A stretch of DNA of 64,000 bases from Podocnemis expansa. Lineage: Eukaryota; Chordata; Testudines; Podocnemididae. Shown one piece after another: positions 25,330 through 36,083 of this stretch (position 1 is its first letter; the number at the start of each line of letters is the position of its first letter). The stretch lies in the NCBI GenBank assembly GCA_007922195.1, contig ML681963.1, positions 141,732,404 through 141,796,403 on the forward strand, read 5' to 3'. Below the pieces are notes generated by a model that saw nothing but the letters and a program-made list of their open reading frames with translations, ran no database searches and had not been told where the DNA came from. Made by a program: the position numbers and the translations under genes.

Positions 25330-25420
25330 TGAATCACTATAGTAATTAATCCCCATTCTGTCATTCTGAAGTAGATGGGTAAAAATTATCATCTCAGTTT
25401 TACAGGTGCGGAAACTGAGA
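25330..25420 (-). repeat. MIR-like SINE, part 1 (split by a MITE)
   Basis: 'ATCATCTCAGTTTTACAGGTGCGGAAACTGAGA' is the inverse of the SINE text 'CTCAGTTTCC...CTGTAAAATGGGGATAAT'. The fragment resumes at 25989 after the inserted MITE. Confidence 0.5.
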
Positions 25421-25988
25421 GGCTAAGTCCATGCTCAGGCAGTTAAATCGATTTAAGTTAAATAAATTTACTACAATTGCTATAAAAATCACTAAGTCAA
25501 TTTAAGTTAAATAAATTTACTAAAATTGCAATAAAAATCACTAAGTCAATTTAAGTTATTTAATAAAATTGCTATAAAAATCACTATATCAATTTAAGTT
25601 AAATCAATTTAACAATGTCCCCACTAGAAAACTCAAATCAAACTAGCATGTCCATGGACAGGACTTGCTAGTTCGATTTAGGAGAGGGGCACCATGTGAG
25701 GTGTGGCGAGATGACCCCCTAGAAGGGTCATGTCCCCACACAATATATAGAAGAAGGACAGCACCCTGGGAAGGAGAAGAGCAAAAGTATTAAATCAAAA
25801 TAACATGTCCACACTGCATTATTTTGAAACAACAGTATTGATTTAAACATCAATTCGATATAATACTAGGTTTTCTTATATCGAAATGACTTTCCTTATT
25901 TCAAAGTGAGGAAACGTAGTGTGGACATACAATCTTTTAAATCAAAATAGTCAGCATTTCAATTTAAAGACTAAGCGTGGACATACGC
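25421..25988. mobile_element. MITE with 3-bp AGA duplication and internal 49-bp repeats
   Basis: Left end GGCTAAGTCCATGC, right end GCGTGGACATACGC (inverse GCGTATGTCCACGC). AGA flanks both sides (25418-25420 and 25989-25991). It interrupts a MIR-like SINE. The interior first carries about three tandem 49-bp units, then a block (CATGTCCATGGACAGGACTTGC..., about 25620-25790) shared with the MITE at 61690. No protein is encoded; mobilised in trans, probably by a Harbinger-type transposase. Confidence 0.8.
25447..25615. repeat. Tandem 49-bp repeat inside the MITE
   Basis: Units run 'AATTTAAGTTAAATAAATTTAC...AATCACTAAGTC'. Two near-identical copies are followed by a shortened third and a partial fourth. 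Confidence 0.8.
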
Positions 25989-26100
25989 AGAGGGAAAGAA
26001 GAAATAACCAGCCCATCACCACAATGAGTCAGTAGAATAGTCAGAATTAAAACCGTTTAAATCCCAACTATGCATTGGTTCTGCCAGACCACAAGGTCTT
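25989..26100 (-). repeat. MIR-like SINE, part 2
   Basis: 'AATGAGTCAGTAGAATAGTC', then AAAACCGTTTAAATCCC and GACCACAAGG, parallels the 'GTGAGTCAGTGGCAGAG...GGGAATAGAACCC' half of the SINE whose other half ends at 25420. Confidence 0.45.
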
Positions 26101-26439
26101 CCAGCTGTGGGATAAGAGAGAAATGGAACCTGCCCTGCACCAATGCTATTGCTGCCCTCCCACAAACAATTACCTGAAGTAAAATAAAGTCCTGTTCGTA
26201 TAGTGTCACAGGACAATTGTGATAGCTCTTTCAGCAATCTCATCCCGTGAAATGCCAAATCCCCTCCAAGAACCCATGGGAGTTTGAGAGTGCCTGGCAG
26301 CTTGAAGGAGACACTCAGAACACTGCCAGACCAGGCACAAATCTTGATATTGCCCAGTTTAAAAAAAAACAAACAATCCACATATCTCCTTGGCATATGG
26401 TGCATATCCGTACTGTTTGTCAGTCCAGTCTAGAATTTT

Positions 26440-26590
26440 ATATTAGACTGCTGTGTAACTTTGAGCAAGTAACTTCACCTCCTTTAGTACCATTTTCCCA
26501 ATCTGTAAAATAAGGATAATGATATTTCATTCAGTTATGATCTATGATGGAAAATACTATAGAAGAAACACTTATTATTTTGTGGAAGGA
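26440..26590 (+). repeat. MIR-like SINE fragment, plus orientation
   Basis: 'CTGTGTAACTTTGAGCAAG', then CAATCTGTAAAATAAGGATAATG, matches the SINE core 'TGTGACCTTGGGCAAG...CATCTGTAAAATGGGGATAAT'. Confidence 0.65.
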
Positions 26591-27777
26591 GGTTGTGGGG
26601 GGTAAACTCCCCCAATGGTAGGAAAAATGGAAGGAGTGGTAATATCAGGGCTCAGTGCAACCTTGGCTTTCAAAGAACAACATTAATCGGTATGGTCATG
26701 AGAATACCAGTGCTCCCACTACTGCTAACTCTCAAGAACACTATTGCTACCTCTCAAGAAGTTATAATGTTTCTTGATCAACAGCAGGCAAGTTCATAGA
26801 AATGTCTAGTGCTGGCTTGTCAGAAGGCATCACTGTAGGGGAAGTGCAATAGAATATTGTAACAGTAGTTCTTTTATACTAGTTGAGCACAGACGGATTT
26901 TAAGTGTGTGCATATACTTTAGGAGCATGGACAACGTCAGCCTCTCGATAATCTGTAAAACGTTCTGACCATGTTTTCAATCTAACCTGAACTACTCCAC
27001 AACATCAGTTTACTCTCTGCTTTTAATTTGCTTGATACTTCACTGAACAGGAAACGATGCAAACATGGGCGTCTCTTAACTAGAACATGGCCAGAAGACT
27101 GTGCCTGATGTCACCAAAAAAAAAAAAAAAAATGCTTTTATGGGCTGAATTCTTCCCTCATAAACTGTTCTAAGCCCCTTAGACTCAGTAGTGTTGCACT
27201 GGTGTAACTGAGAAGAGAATATGACCTCAAGACATTAGCCAGTCAATCAGTGAAAAAGAGGCAATTGCACCAATATAAGTTGTGAAATAAGCTGCAGAAG
27301 CCAGAAACTTCAGGCCTGTTCTGCCATTGGTATAAATAAGCACTGATTTCAAAAGGAGCTCCCCTGATTTCTAGTACCTGAGGATCTGGCCCATTTTTAT
27401 TTATTTTAGTATTTGGATTTAATCTATGCTGTGAAAAGCAAATGACAGGAATCCTGTTTACAGCTGCTATGCACTGCAGAGCATAAGGATTCCCAAAAAC
27501 TATGCTACTCATGGCCATGCCTTTCCAGAAAAACAAATGCCTGTGTTTAACAGGGCCATGGCACTCGTGTCACTGCCAAGTTCAAGTATAATGCTCAGCT
27601 TTGTCTTTGGTGACCACATATGCACAGAGAACAAAGGGAGAGAGATCTCAATATTCTTTTATGGCCTTGCGCAGGAATGGCCTACTGAAGATAAATGCTG
27701 CAATACCCAAACACATGCATGGTGAAAGCACAGAACAAGCTGCCTTCCTTCCCACTTATCCCTGTGACTGAGACTCA
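26591..27777. other. Intronic stretch, no element recognised
   Basis: A poly-A run lies at 27116-27132. Weak palindromic-repeat traces occur at 27140-27230 and 27319-27400. No gene. Confidence 0.4.
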
Positions 27778-29700
27778 GGGCTTGTCTACAAGCTGCATTA
27801 GAGAAGTGTAAATTCTAGTGGGCACTAATGTATTGCATGAGCTTTCGTGGGAGAAGATCCCACTTCCTCAGATGCTTTGAAGATGGGTGAACTTACAGAA
27901 GGAAAGCTCATGCAAAAAATAAATCTGTTAGTCTTAAAGTGCCACACAACTCCTTGTTGTTTTTTCACTGGACTAGACTGACACGGCTATCCCTTTTAAA
28001 ATTGACTAATGTATTGCTCACTAACTGGCCTATGTGGACCCTGTTGGTGTGCATATGAAATTAATTAGTATGCATTAATGTTCCATCATGCAGGCAGCAC
28101 CAAATTAAAGTACGGCCTTTGGGGCCGAGGGGGGCTATGGCAGGACCTCCAGGTTGAGATGGGAGTCTGGCAATAGCTGTGATCAGACCTGTTGGTGGCA
28201 CATGGAGCAGCAAGAAGCTAACTGCAGAAGTTTGCCTGTGTAGGGCACCAGGCCAGACCTTCATGATGCACAGGAGACATGGAGCACTGGCCCCTCAGGC
28301 AGCCTTGACACATCAAGAAGAGCTGACTCTACCCTCCATCCCAGGCAGGCGGGTGGTGAGGATACCCCATCTGAGCTGGCTTCTGTGGCTAGCAAAGCCC
28401 TCAGCCACTCCCCAGCCTAAGGTGCAGTAGTGTACTGGCAAGGGGCGACACCCCTGACGCTAGTTTGGGGGACATTGGACAAGTCCTCCTCAGAATAAGT
28501 GCCCCCCGTGCTGACCCAGCCCATCTGCCCCCCACCCTCACACTGGATTCAATGATGGAGTCACGAACTGGGTAAGGGAATATCAGCTGGCAGCTCCTCT
28601 AAGGAGGGCCATGCTGGTGGCACCTGACAGCCAGCACCCAGGGCCGTGGACCCTTCCTGCACCCTCTTTCAGTATGCCACAGAGGCCAGGGACATGTGGA
28701 GGAGGGCAGTGTCAGGCAGTGTGGAGGGCAGGGGTTAAAGAGTTGGGGGGGCATTGTCCCCCCAAAATCTGTCCATGTTGGAGTGGGAGATGTGGGCACC
28801 ACAAGGCAGATAACTGCGGGGGGCAGGAGCAAATGGGCCATGAAACCAAGCCTGCATTTGAAGCTCTTACCAAAGCCTCCCCTTCTTCCCTGGCACAGAT
28901 GGGAGGTGGTGTCAGAATGATGGGAGCTCCACAAAAACTAAGAGCCCCAAGCCCACTGGCGACTTAATCCAGCCCTGCACAGAGGTATACTAGGGCAGGA
29001 CTCAACAAATCCTAGGCACCAGGTTGCCATGGCACCTAGGATTTTGCTCCCAGTGCCTAAGAGTGCCAGGGCAAAGGGCTCCTATGCTGCCACTATCCAG
29101 AGTACACCTGGATCCTGCCACTGAAAAGCCACCACAGCTCCTTTTCGGAGCCAATGTAGTGTGCTTAAAAACCCATCCTTCCCTGCTGTCGAAAAAAGCC
29201 ACTGCCAGATGCTATTTCAGTGGTGTGGGGTGGAGACGGCAGCACTCTCCCCCCTCCAGCGTTGCTGTCTCTCTCTCTTCCCCACCCTCCCAAGGACTGC
29301 TGAAAGAGCTGCTGACAGCGGCATTTTTGGGCAGTGGGTGGGGGGCAGTGTTTGTTTTGGTGGCAAGTGGGGTGCGGTAAAGAACCCCCCCTGCTGATGC
29401 TAATAAAAAGCCACTGCTGGAAGTGCCGGGGATGGGGAGGAACAAGGGAGAGACACAACACTGGAGAGGAAGAGCACTGCCATCTCTTCTTCTTCTCTCT
29501 GTCATTGAAAGAGCCGCTGGCACCAACTTATTTTTTGGCAGCAGTGGCCAGGGAGGAGGGGCTTCTCTGCAGATTTGTCATGGCCTGCACTAGGGAATTT
29601 TAGTGCAAACCAGCCTGTGTGGACCCTACTAGTTAGTGCACAACACACAAGTACACACTAGGATTTACACCTCTCTATTGCAAACTAGTGCATCATGCCC
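27778..29700. mobile_element. Large TIR-type element, GC-rich core, hosting a foldback insertion
   Basis: Left end: GGGCTTGTCTACAAG, then GCATTAGAGAAGTGTAAATTC. The right end, read inverted, starts GGGCATGATGCAC, then GCAATAGAGAGGTGTAAATCC. A second matching block is 'TATGTGGACCC' at the left and its inverse near 29615. These inverted ends suggest one DNA transposon of about 1.75 kb after removing the foldback copy at 27837-28004. The GC-rich core (28090-29590) gives overlapping ORFs on both strands, none with a recognised transposase motif. No clear target duplication. Confidence 0.55.
27837..28004. mobile_element. Foldback retroelement copy C
   Basis: Left arm GCATGAGCTTTCGTGGG...CCTCAGATGC, then a truncated right arm ending GGCTATCCCTTTTAAAATTG. 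The direct repeats ACTAATGTATTGC (27824-27836 and 28005-28017) are 13 of 13. On the minus strand the hammerhead-like core is complete: CTGAGGA (27871-27865) and GAAA (27846-27843). It sits inside the larger 27778-29700 element and so postdates it. Confidence 0.8.
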
Positions 29701-30625
29701 ACCAGCCTTCAGTTGCAAACTTATAGGACTAGATCCCAGCCACCAGTCTACTTGCTTTGTACTTCTGTGGCAGCACTAAGCAGGAAGAAATCCAGCAAAA
29801 CCAGTTGGCTGGAGATACCCCAAGCACTGAGGAATCCCCATGTGGCTGTGTACCACACTGTCTTCCCAGATCTGGCATACAGTGTATGACAAGGTGAGGG
29901 GAAAAAGCAATGATGGAAAAAAACAAACATGGTTCCACCTCCTGCTCCATTCCCCCAAGAGTACATAGAATTGAGAGCAATGAACCTTGCGCATTGCACA
30001 ACTTTCTAGTTCAATGAAGTAACACTACCCCAGGGGCGAAAAACCATCAGTACGACAACTGCAAGGAGAAAAAGAGGGACCGTTTGGTTTCCAGTGAAGT
30101 TAGTGGCAAAACATCCCAAATTCAATGGAAGCAGCATCAGGCCTGCAAAGAAGACCAAAAACTTAGGATCCCATGGCTTACAATGAGCTAATGAACCTCA
30201 GCTGAAAACAATGGGAGAGCTGAACAACACCTGTCTGGTAAACTCTTAGAGCCAAACCTATTCCTCAGTGGAGTTTGAGATAAGGGATAAGTTTGCCCCA
30301 TGGGCACTAAGGAAAGCCCCTGTGGTCTCTGTGGGTGAAATTCACCTGGTGCAAATGCCCCCTCCCTCTGTTTCTCTCTCAAACAAAATTATGATTCATA
30401 AGTGGTCTGTGTATTGGTGCTAACAGGCATAACTGGTGTGTGGTAGGCCAAAATTTGGAAGCGACCTTGAGAATTTTCCTACTGGCAAAGCTGATGAAGC
30501 TCTGACTGATACTGGAGGTGACACCATCACATGTGGCAAGACCCTGGGAAAGTAAGAAAGCAATGACCATACTATTTTCTCTGAATCAGTGCTATGGCAC
30601 TCCTTCCCACCAAATCATTTTATTA
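29701..30625. other. Intronic stretch, no element recognised
   Basis: Mixed composition with overlapping minus-strand ORFs (29729-30001) that share sequence and show no domain. Confidence 0.4.
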
Positions 30626-30810
30626 AAACAAGCAACGAGTCCTGTGGCACTTAAACACTAACACATTTATTTATCACATGAGCTTTCATGGGAGAGGATT
30701 TTCTCCCATGAAAGCACGTGATAAATAAATTTGTTAGTCTTTAAGTGCTACAGAACTCCTTGTTTGTTTTGCTGAATTAGATTAACATGGCTACCTCTTT
30801 GGAACTTGGT
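30626..30810. mobile_element. Foldback retroelement copy D, tight hairpin
   Basis: The two arms meet directly: CATGAGCTTTCATGGGAGA is followed at once by TTTTCTCCCATGAAAGCACGTG. It ends with the constant terminus GGCTACCTCTTTGGAACTTGG. Flanks ATCATTTTATTA (30614-30625) and ATCATTTTTTTG (30811-30822) match at 10 of 12, weaker than in other copies. Confidence 0.75.
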
Positions 30811-31386
30811 ATCATTTTTTTGTGCATCATCAATAGTGCACCTGTCTAAAAATGCATCTATATTGCTGGTCAAACATGGAATGGGGGAGAGGAATTAAAT
30901 AAAAGAGGAGGTGAAAGCTGCAGTTCCCTTTAGATCAAAATTAAGGCCAGTGACAAAAAGGTAGCATCTCTCCAGTCAAAACACTGATGTACATCTCCTG
31001 TCAGATTAGGTTGTACAGGGCTAGCAATAGGTTTCACAGTGCAAATCAGAAGTAGGACATTTGTTGACCAATACAGCCCAGGCCCCATCACATAAGACCA
31101 GTTGCTCCATAATTTGTATTTTTAATAGCATGTTGGCTAGAGGGCTGAGTTTATGGCCTATGAGGCCCTATGCAAGCACACAGCAATGACACTGTGGAAA
31201 CAGTCTCTGTTAATAGGTGTGTAAAACATTACTGAAAACACACAGCCACCGAGATATTTTTTGTCTCCCCAGAAAGCATGTACTGCAAAACAGTGGTGAA
31301 ACAAATCACAAGAGCCTCAGGAAACAGAGAGCACACTGCTGACAAATTGTGCAGGCAGCTAGAAAAGCACTTACTGAATGGATGCC
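30811..31386. other. Intronic stretch, no element recognised
   Basis: AT-rich intron between two foldback copies. No repeat or coding signal recognised. Confidence 0.4.
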
Positions 31387-31398
31387 TGAAAATAGTTT

Positions 31399-31499
31399 AG
31401 CAAAAAAAAACAAGGAGACGTGTGGCATTTTAAGACTAACAGAACGACTCCTTGGTTTTTTTTGCTGGACTAGACTACCACGGCTATCCCTTTGGAAAT
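31399..31499. mobile_element. Foldback retroelement copy E, minimal
   Basis: A 101-bp copy: AACAAGGAGACGTGTGGCAT, a short turn, then ACTCCTTGG and the constant terminus GGCTATCCCTTTGGAAAT. It lacks the hammerhead-like core. The direct repeats TGAAAATAGTTT (31387-31398 and 31500-31511) are 12 of 12. Confidence 0.8.
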
Positions 31500-31511
31500 T
31501 GAAAATAGTTT

Positions 31512-32168
31512 CCCACCAACCTCTGAAAAGTTAAGGAAAAAAAATAGTCAAACATCTCACTTCAAACACAATCATACCTATAGTCCCAATATATAGCTTT
31601 AGACTGTATAAAAAATAAAAACCCCACATGCACACACAGAGCCACCTTACTAGACACTGCTTTGCCACCAACCCAACCACTCTCTCTAAACGTTACAAAT
31701 CCCGGGGTACAGATGGTAAGAGGAAAACACTCTCCACGTTAATCATTAGAATGCAAGCTACCAGACTCCTTCATTATCAAACCAGCAATTAACCAGGCAA
31801 CAGATTCCTCTCTGATTTCTCATCTAACATTTGCCCCTAGGCAATTATACTGAAAATGATCCTGTAAAAACTTAAAACAATGACTTTAAGGTGAAATACA
31901 AAGCTATTGAGGCTTTTTCTCTAGATACACGCAACAGTCTTTATTTAAAGATGCCACATCCCTAACACTATGAGCAAGATCCTGAGCTAAGGAATGTTCA
32001 CTACATTTTGGAATGGATATGTTTGTAAAAAGATAGCTTGAAGGCATCTTTGTGCTTCTGCAATCTTGGGGTCAGATGCAGCACAAGTTCTAGTGTAAAT
32101 CAGCATAGTTTCAGGGCTACTCGGATTTATGCTGGCTGACAATGGCTAGCAAGCTGTTCTGGCAATTG
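31512..32168. other. Intronic stretch, no element recognised
   Basis: AT-rich. Text near 32070-32140 (AGTGTAAATCAGCATAG) recalls the palindromic 'TGTAAATCAG' repeat. Confidence 0.35.
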
Positions 32169-32300
32169 GAAAAAAAAACAAGGAGTCACATGGCACTTAA
32201 AGACTAACAGATTTATTTTTTGCATGAGCTTTCATGGGAGAAAATCCCAGTTCGTCAGATGCTTCAAAGATGGGGGAACTCACAGAGTGGAGACGGTCAG
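32169..32300 (-). mobile_element. Foldback retroelement copy F, single arm
   Basis: AACAAGGAGTCACATGGCAC, then the arm GCATGAGCTTTCATGGG...TTCGTCAGATGC. On the minus strand the hammerhead-like core reads CTGACGA (32258-32252), a stem and GAAA (32233-32230). The right edge is approximate. Confidence 0.65.
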
Positions 32301-33815
32301 GTATGAGGGAGCACAGGCCGTATGCCTGTTTTACAAACTACATTTTTATTTGTTGACTGCTGAGGTGATCCTTTAGAAGTCACTGTAGTGGCTCTACATG
32401 ACTTGAATACTCCCCTACAGCAAGAGACTCATCTAATGCTTGGTGTGACTGTCTAAAAGGCTACCTCTGCACAGGCATTAATTTCACCCATAGTGATTCA
32501 GGTATGTAAACAGACGGAATAAAAACAAACAAAGCTTTTGCAGCTCATCACTATGTAAAAGTCACATATGATGTTCATGATACAAACAATGGAGCTAGGT
32601 GAAAAATGTAAAAAATGTTTTTCTAATACAAATCTTGTGTTGTCTCATGTCTGAGAACTGAAAAGCTGAGTTCTTCTGGTACCTTCCCGCAAACAAAACA
32701 AACAGTTTTCTCATTTAAGACGTCAAACATTGCATTACTTGAAACAAAAGCCACCCTCCTGATAGACTGTTCCTCTATAAAGTTTCTTGGAAAAGTAAAA
32801 AGTTTGACTTTTAGCTATTGATAATGGGTTTAATCCAATTCCTACTGGAGTTAACTGAAGTAATAGCTCATATTGACTGACTTCAGCTGGAGCAGGAGCA
32901 GGATTTACTCCTATAAACTGACTTAGCATATAAAAGGCAGCACAGAATACAACTTCCCAAAATGAATCTCTACAAATTTACCCCTGAAACATCAAATATG
33001 CATGCTCCTGCCTTGACTCCACCTCTGTTCAAATCATCATCCATGTTTTCCTCACCTCTCATCTTAACTAATGGAAGCAAGTCCCAGCTCTCCTGTCACA
33101 TGTGCAGAATCTACTGCCCACAGTCTTAAACATACAAAGAAATAGCCTCAATCATCAAACAGCTACATTTGTACCCTGTGCATTTCAGGATTCAATTTAA
33201 ACTTAACTGCCTCAGCTTTCAAACTCTTGAGCAAACTTCTGTCTCTCTTCATTCCCTCCTCATTCCTGCTATTTGCCTAGTGACTTACTCTTTTGTAATC
33301 TCAGTACAGTCAATGCACAGCATCTTCCTCATTTAGGACCAAATCCAGCCCCCATGAAAGTGTGTCCTTTGATTTCAATGGGAGCTGAATCAGACCCCTA
33401 TAACTCTTTCAAATTTAAAGTGAAAACCATTTTTTCCTCCTTTGCCCACACACCACTTCTGTCTCCAGTTCTGTTATGTTATTGATGATGATTTCAACAC
33501 TGCATCTATTATTTAATTCTATAAAGCACTTAGGATTACAATTTGCGTGAACATTCACTGTCTGATAAGGACACAATACTATATGAATGCAGTTGTAAGG
33601 GCACATTTTAAATACTACACTGGTTCTTCTCATGGAGCCACAAATTTTCTGTAGATCAGAGAAAATCTTCTTGCAAAAGATAAATTCCACTGAGAAATAT
33701 TTTTAATTTCTGCAACCTCCCTCATCATTCTAATATATGGTCTTCCCCACATTAGTGACACTAGAAGTCATTAGAGTGGTGATGGAAAGTGGGAAGCTAC
33801 TTGAGCAATGTGAAG
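32301..33815. other. Intronic stretch, no element recognised
   Basis: Weak copies of the palindromic GCCTGATC-type repeat near 32820-32910 and 33336-33400. No gene. Confidence 0.35.
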
Positions 33816-33829
33816 ACTGTACTTCTGGA

Positions 33830-34152
33830 GTCGTGTGGCACTTAAAGACTAAGAGATTTATTTTTCGCATGAGCTTCTGTGGGAGAAAATCCCACTTCAT
33901 CAGATGCTTTGAAGGTGGGTAAACTTACAGAATGGAATGAAAATACATGCAAGGAAGTGTAAAACATAGGATCGGGTCATACAGTAACAGCAAATCAGAG
34001 CAGTAGTTAGGGTTCAAACCCACCTTCGAAGCATCTGACGAAGTGGGATTTTCTCCCACAAAAGCTCATGAGAAAAACAAATCTGTTAGTCTTTAAGTGC
34101 CACACAACTGCTTTTTTTGCTGGACTAGAGTAACACAGCTACCCCTTTGGAA
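33830..34152. mobile_element. Foldback retroelement copy G, both arms with spacer
   Basis: Left arm GTCGTGTGGCACTTAAAGAC...CATCAGATGC, a spacer of about 120 bp, then right arm GCATCTGACGAAGTGGG...AGTGCCACACAACTGC and the terminus GGAAA. Direct repeats ACTGTACTTCTGGA (33816-33829) and ACTGTATTTCTGGA (34153-34166) match at 13 of 14. The right arm keeps CTGACGA but has AAAA where GAAA is expected. The element/duplication border is uncertain by a base or so. Confidence 0.8.
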
Positions 34153-34166
34153 ACTGTATTTCTGGA

Positions 34167-35151
34167 ATTGCCATTTCTGCAGCTCCTGGTGATGTCTGAG
34201 ATTTAGATACAAAAATAATCATATAAGCCCGCTCATCTGACAGCATATCTGAATTTTAACAACTCTTGAGTAAAAGGTAGCTGTCTCTTTAAAAATCCAT
34301 GAAGAGCCTGCCTCTATTCCCACTGAATTCAATGGCAGATTTGTCACTAAATTTTGTTGAAAGCAAAACTTGAGTCATAAGGCCTCGATCTGGCAATGTA
34401 CTTTGTGCTGTTAGACCCCCTATGCCCATACTGAGCATATCGGAGTCTATTTGCACGTAACTCATAGCAGGACTGAGGCCTAAACTTAGATCTTTTCTTT
34501 CATATCATTAGTAAATCTGACAAAGAAGTGTTTGCTAGAATAGTTTTAAGACAAACTTTCAAAAGGCCTGTTTTTAAGATCTACTTAACATAGCAGCAAT
34601 CATTTCAATCACAACTGTAGAGTTTCAGCACCTCTAAAAAAAAAAAAAAATCAAACTTGTGGTAGTATCTCACATTGGGCACTCAGAGACTAACTTACTG
34701 AAAATCAATGGTGGCTTTTTCAAAATTCTTCCCTTTCCACCTCCTTTCCAGCCATATTTAACACAGAGGGTCCAGACTGATTCTGATGTCAACATACCTT
34801 GGCAACATTTCATTAAAACTTGTGCCTTTAAAACCTCCATAGACTAAGACATTGTTCCCAATATTATGCTTCTGATTGTGTGCTTACTAATTAGTTCATC
34901 TCTTAAGTCAGAGATTTCCTAACAGGTTGTCACTGAAAGGTATACAGATTCAGATAAGACTTGTTGCTATCAAGGTAGCTTTTCTAATTAAAAACCAATG
35001 AAACATGTTTTTAAAAATATAAATGGAACTTTCACATCCTTGAGAAAAACAGGTCTGAATAGAAACCTCAAATGATTTCTTTCTATCTGGCCAGTCAGGG
35101 TCACCAAAGTCAATGGTGCTGCACTAGTTACACCACCTGTGGATCTGTCTC
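34167..35151. other. Intronic stretch, no element recognised
   Basis: AT-rich, with a poly-A run at 34637-34650. No coding or repeat assignment. Confidence 0.4.
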
Positions 35152-35154
35152 CTA

Positions 35155-36080
35155 CGCTGTATTCACACACACACGGTTATTTCGAAACAAGTTGTGTCAA
35201 AACAACTGGTTTCGAAATAACGCCTTATTTCGAAATAACATATTTTGAATTAACAAAATGCTACTTCGAAATAAGAAAAAAAGCAGGAAATGAAATAGCA
35301 GGTTCACATTGTGAACCTGCTATTTCGCTTCCTCAGGGGGCTGCAGGCACCGGCAGGGTTCAGCGCTGCCCGGCGCTGCTCCCCGCNNNNNNNNNNNNNN
35401 NNNNNNNNNNNNNNNNNNNNNNNNNNNNNNNNNNNNNNNNNNNNNNNNNNNNNNNNNNNNNNNNNNNNNNNNNNNNNNNNNNNNNNNNNNNNNNNNNNNN
35501 NNNNNNNNNNNNNNNNNNNNNNNNNNNNNNNNNNNNNNNNNNNNNNNNNNNNNNNNNNNNNNNNNNNNNNNNNNNNNNNNNNNNNNNNNNNNNNNNNNNN
35601 NNNNNNNNNNNNNNNNNNNNNNNNNNNNNNNNNNNNNNNNNNNNNNNNNNNNNNNNNNNNNNNNNNNNNNNNNNNNNNNNNNNNNNNNNNNNNNNNNNNN
35701 NNNNNNNNNNNNNNNNNNNNNNNNNNNNNNNNNNNNNNNNNNNNNNNNNNNNNNNNNNNNNNNNNNNNNNNNNNNNNNNNNNNNNNTGGCCAGGGGACAC
35801 CCCTGAGCACCCTGGCCAGGGTGCTGAGTGTTCCCTGGCCAGGGTGCTGAGGGGGCAGCCCTTGACCTGTTTCGGAACGTCTTGTTCTGAAACAACACGT
35901 TCGCACGAGTTGTTTCAAAACAAGCGTTTTGAAACAAGGTTGTTTCGCCCCCAAATGGGGTTTAACTTGTTTCGAAACAACGCCCTTGTTTCGAAACAAC
36001 AGTGTGTCATGTGAACATGATTTTTTTTGTTTCGAAACAACGAGGTTGTTTCGAAACAAAAGTGCTGTGTGAACACAGCC
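35155..36080. mobile_element. MITE built of TTTCGAAA palindromes, core unsequenced
   Basis: Left end CGCTGTATTCACAC, right end GTGTGAACACAGCC, with CTA on both sides (35152-35154 and 36081-36083). Both arms are packed with TTATTTCGAAATAA or TTGTTTCGAAACAA palindromes. A 35-bp near-perfect palindrome lies at 35292-35326 (two 17-bp arms, 1-bp centre). The centre is GC-rich and contains the assembly gap. A repeat motif CCTGGCCAGGGTGCTGAG flanks the gap on the right. Confidence 0.75.
35387..35786. other. Assembly gap (400 N)
   Basis: Exactly 400 N, probably a placeholder or estimated gap. ORFs crossing it are artefacts. Confidence 0.99.
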
Positions 36081-36083
36081 CTA

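Noticed and set aside
35139..36059. ORFs of up to 291 codons
   Set aside because: Cross 400 N; artefact of the gap.
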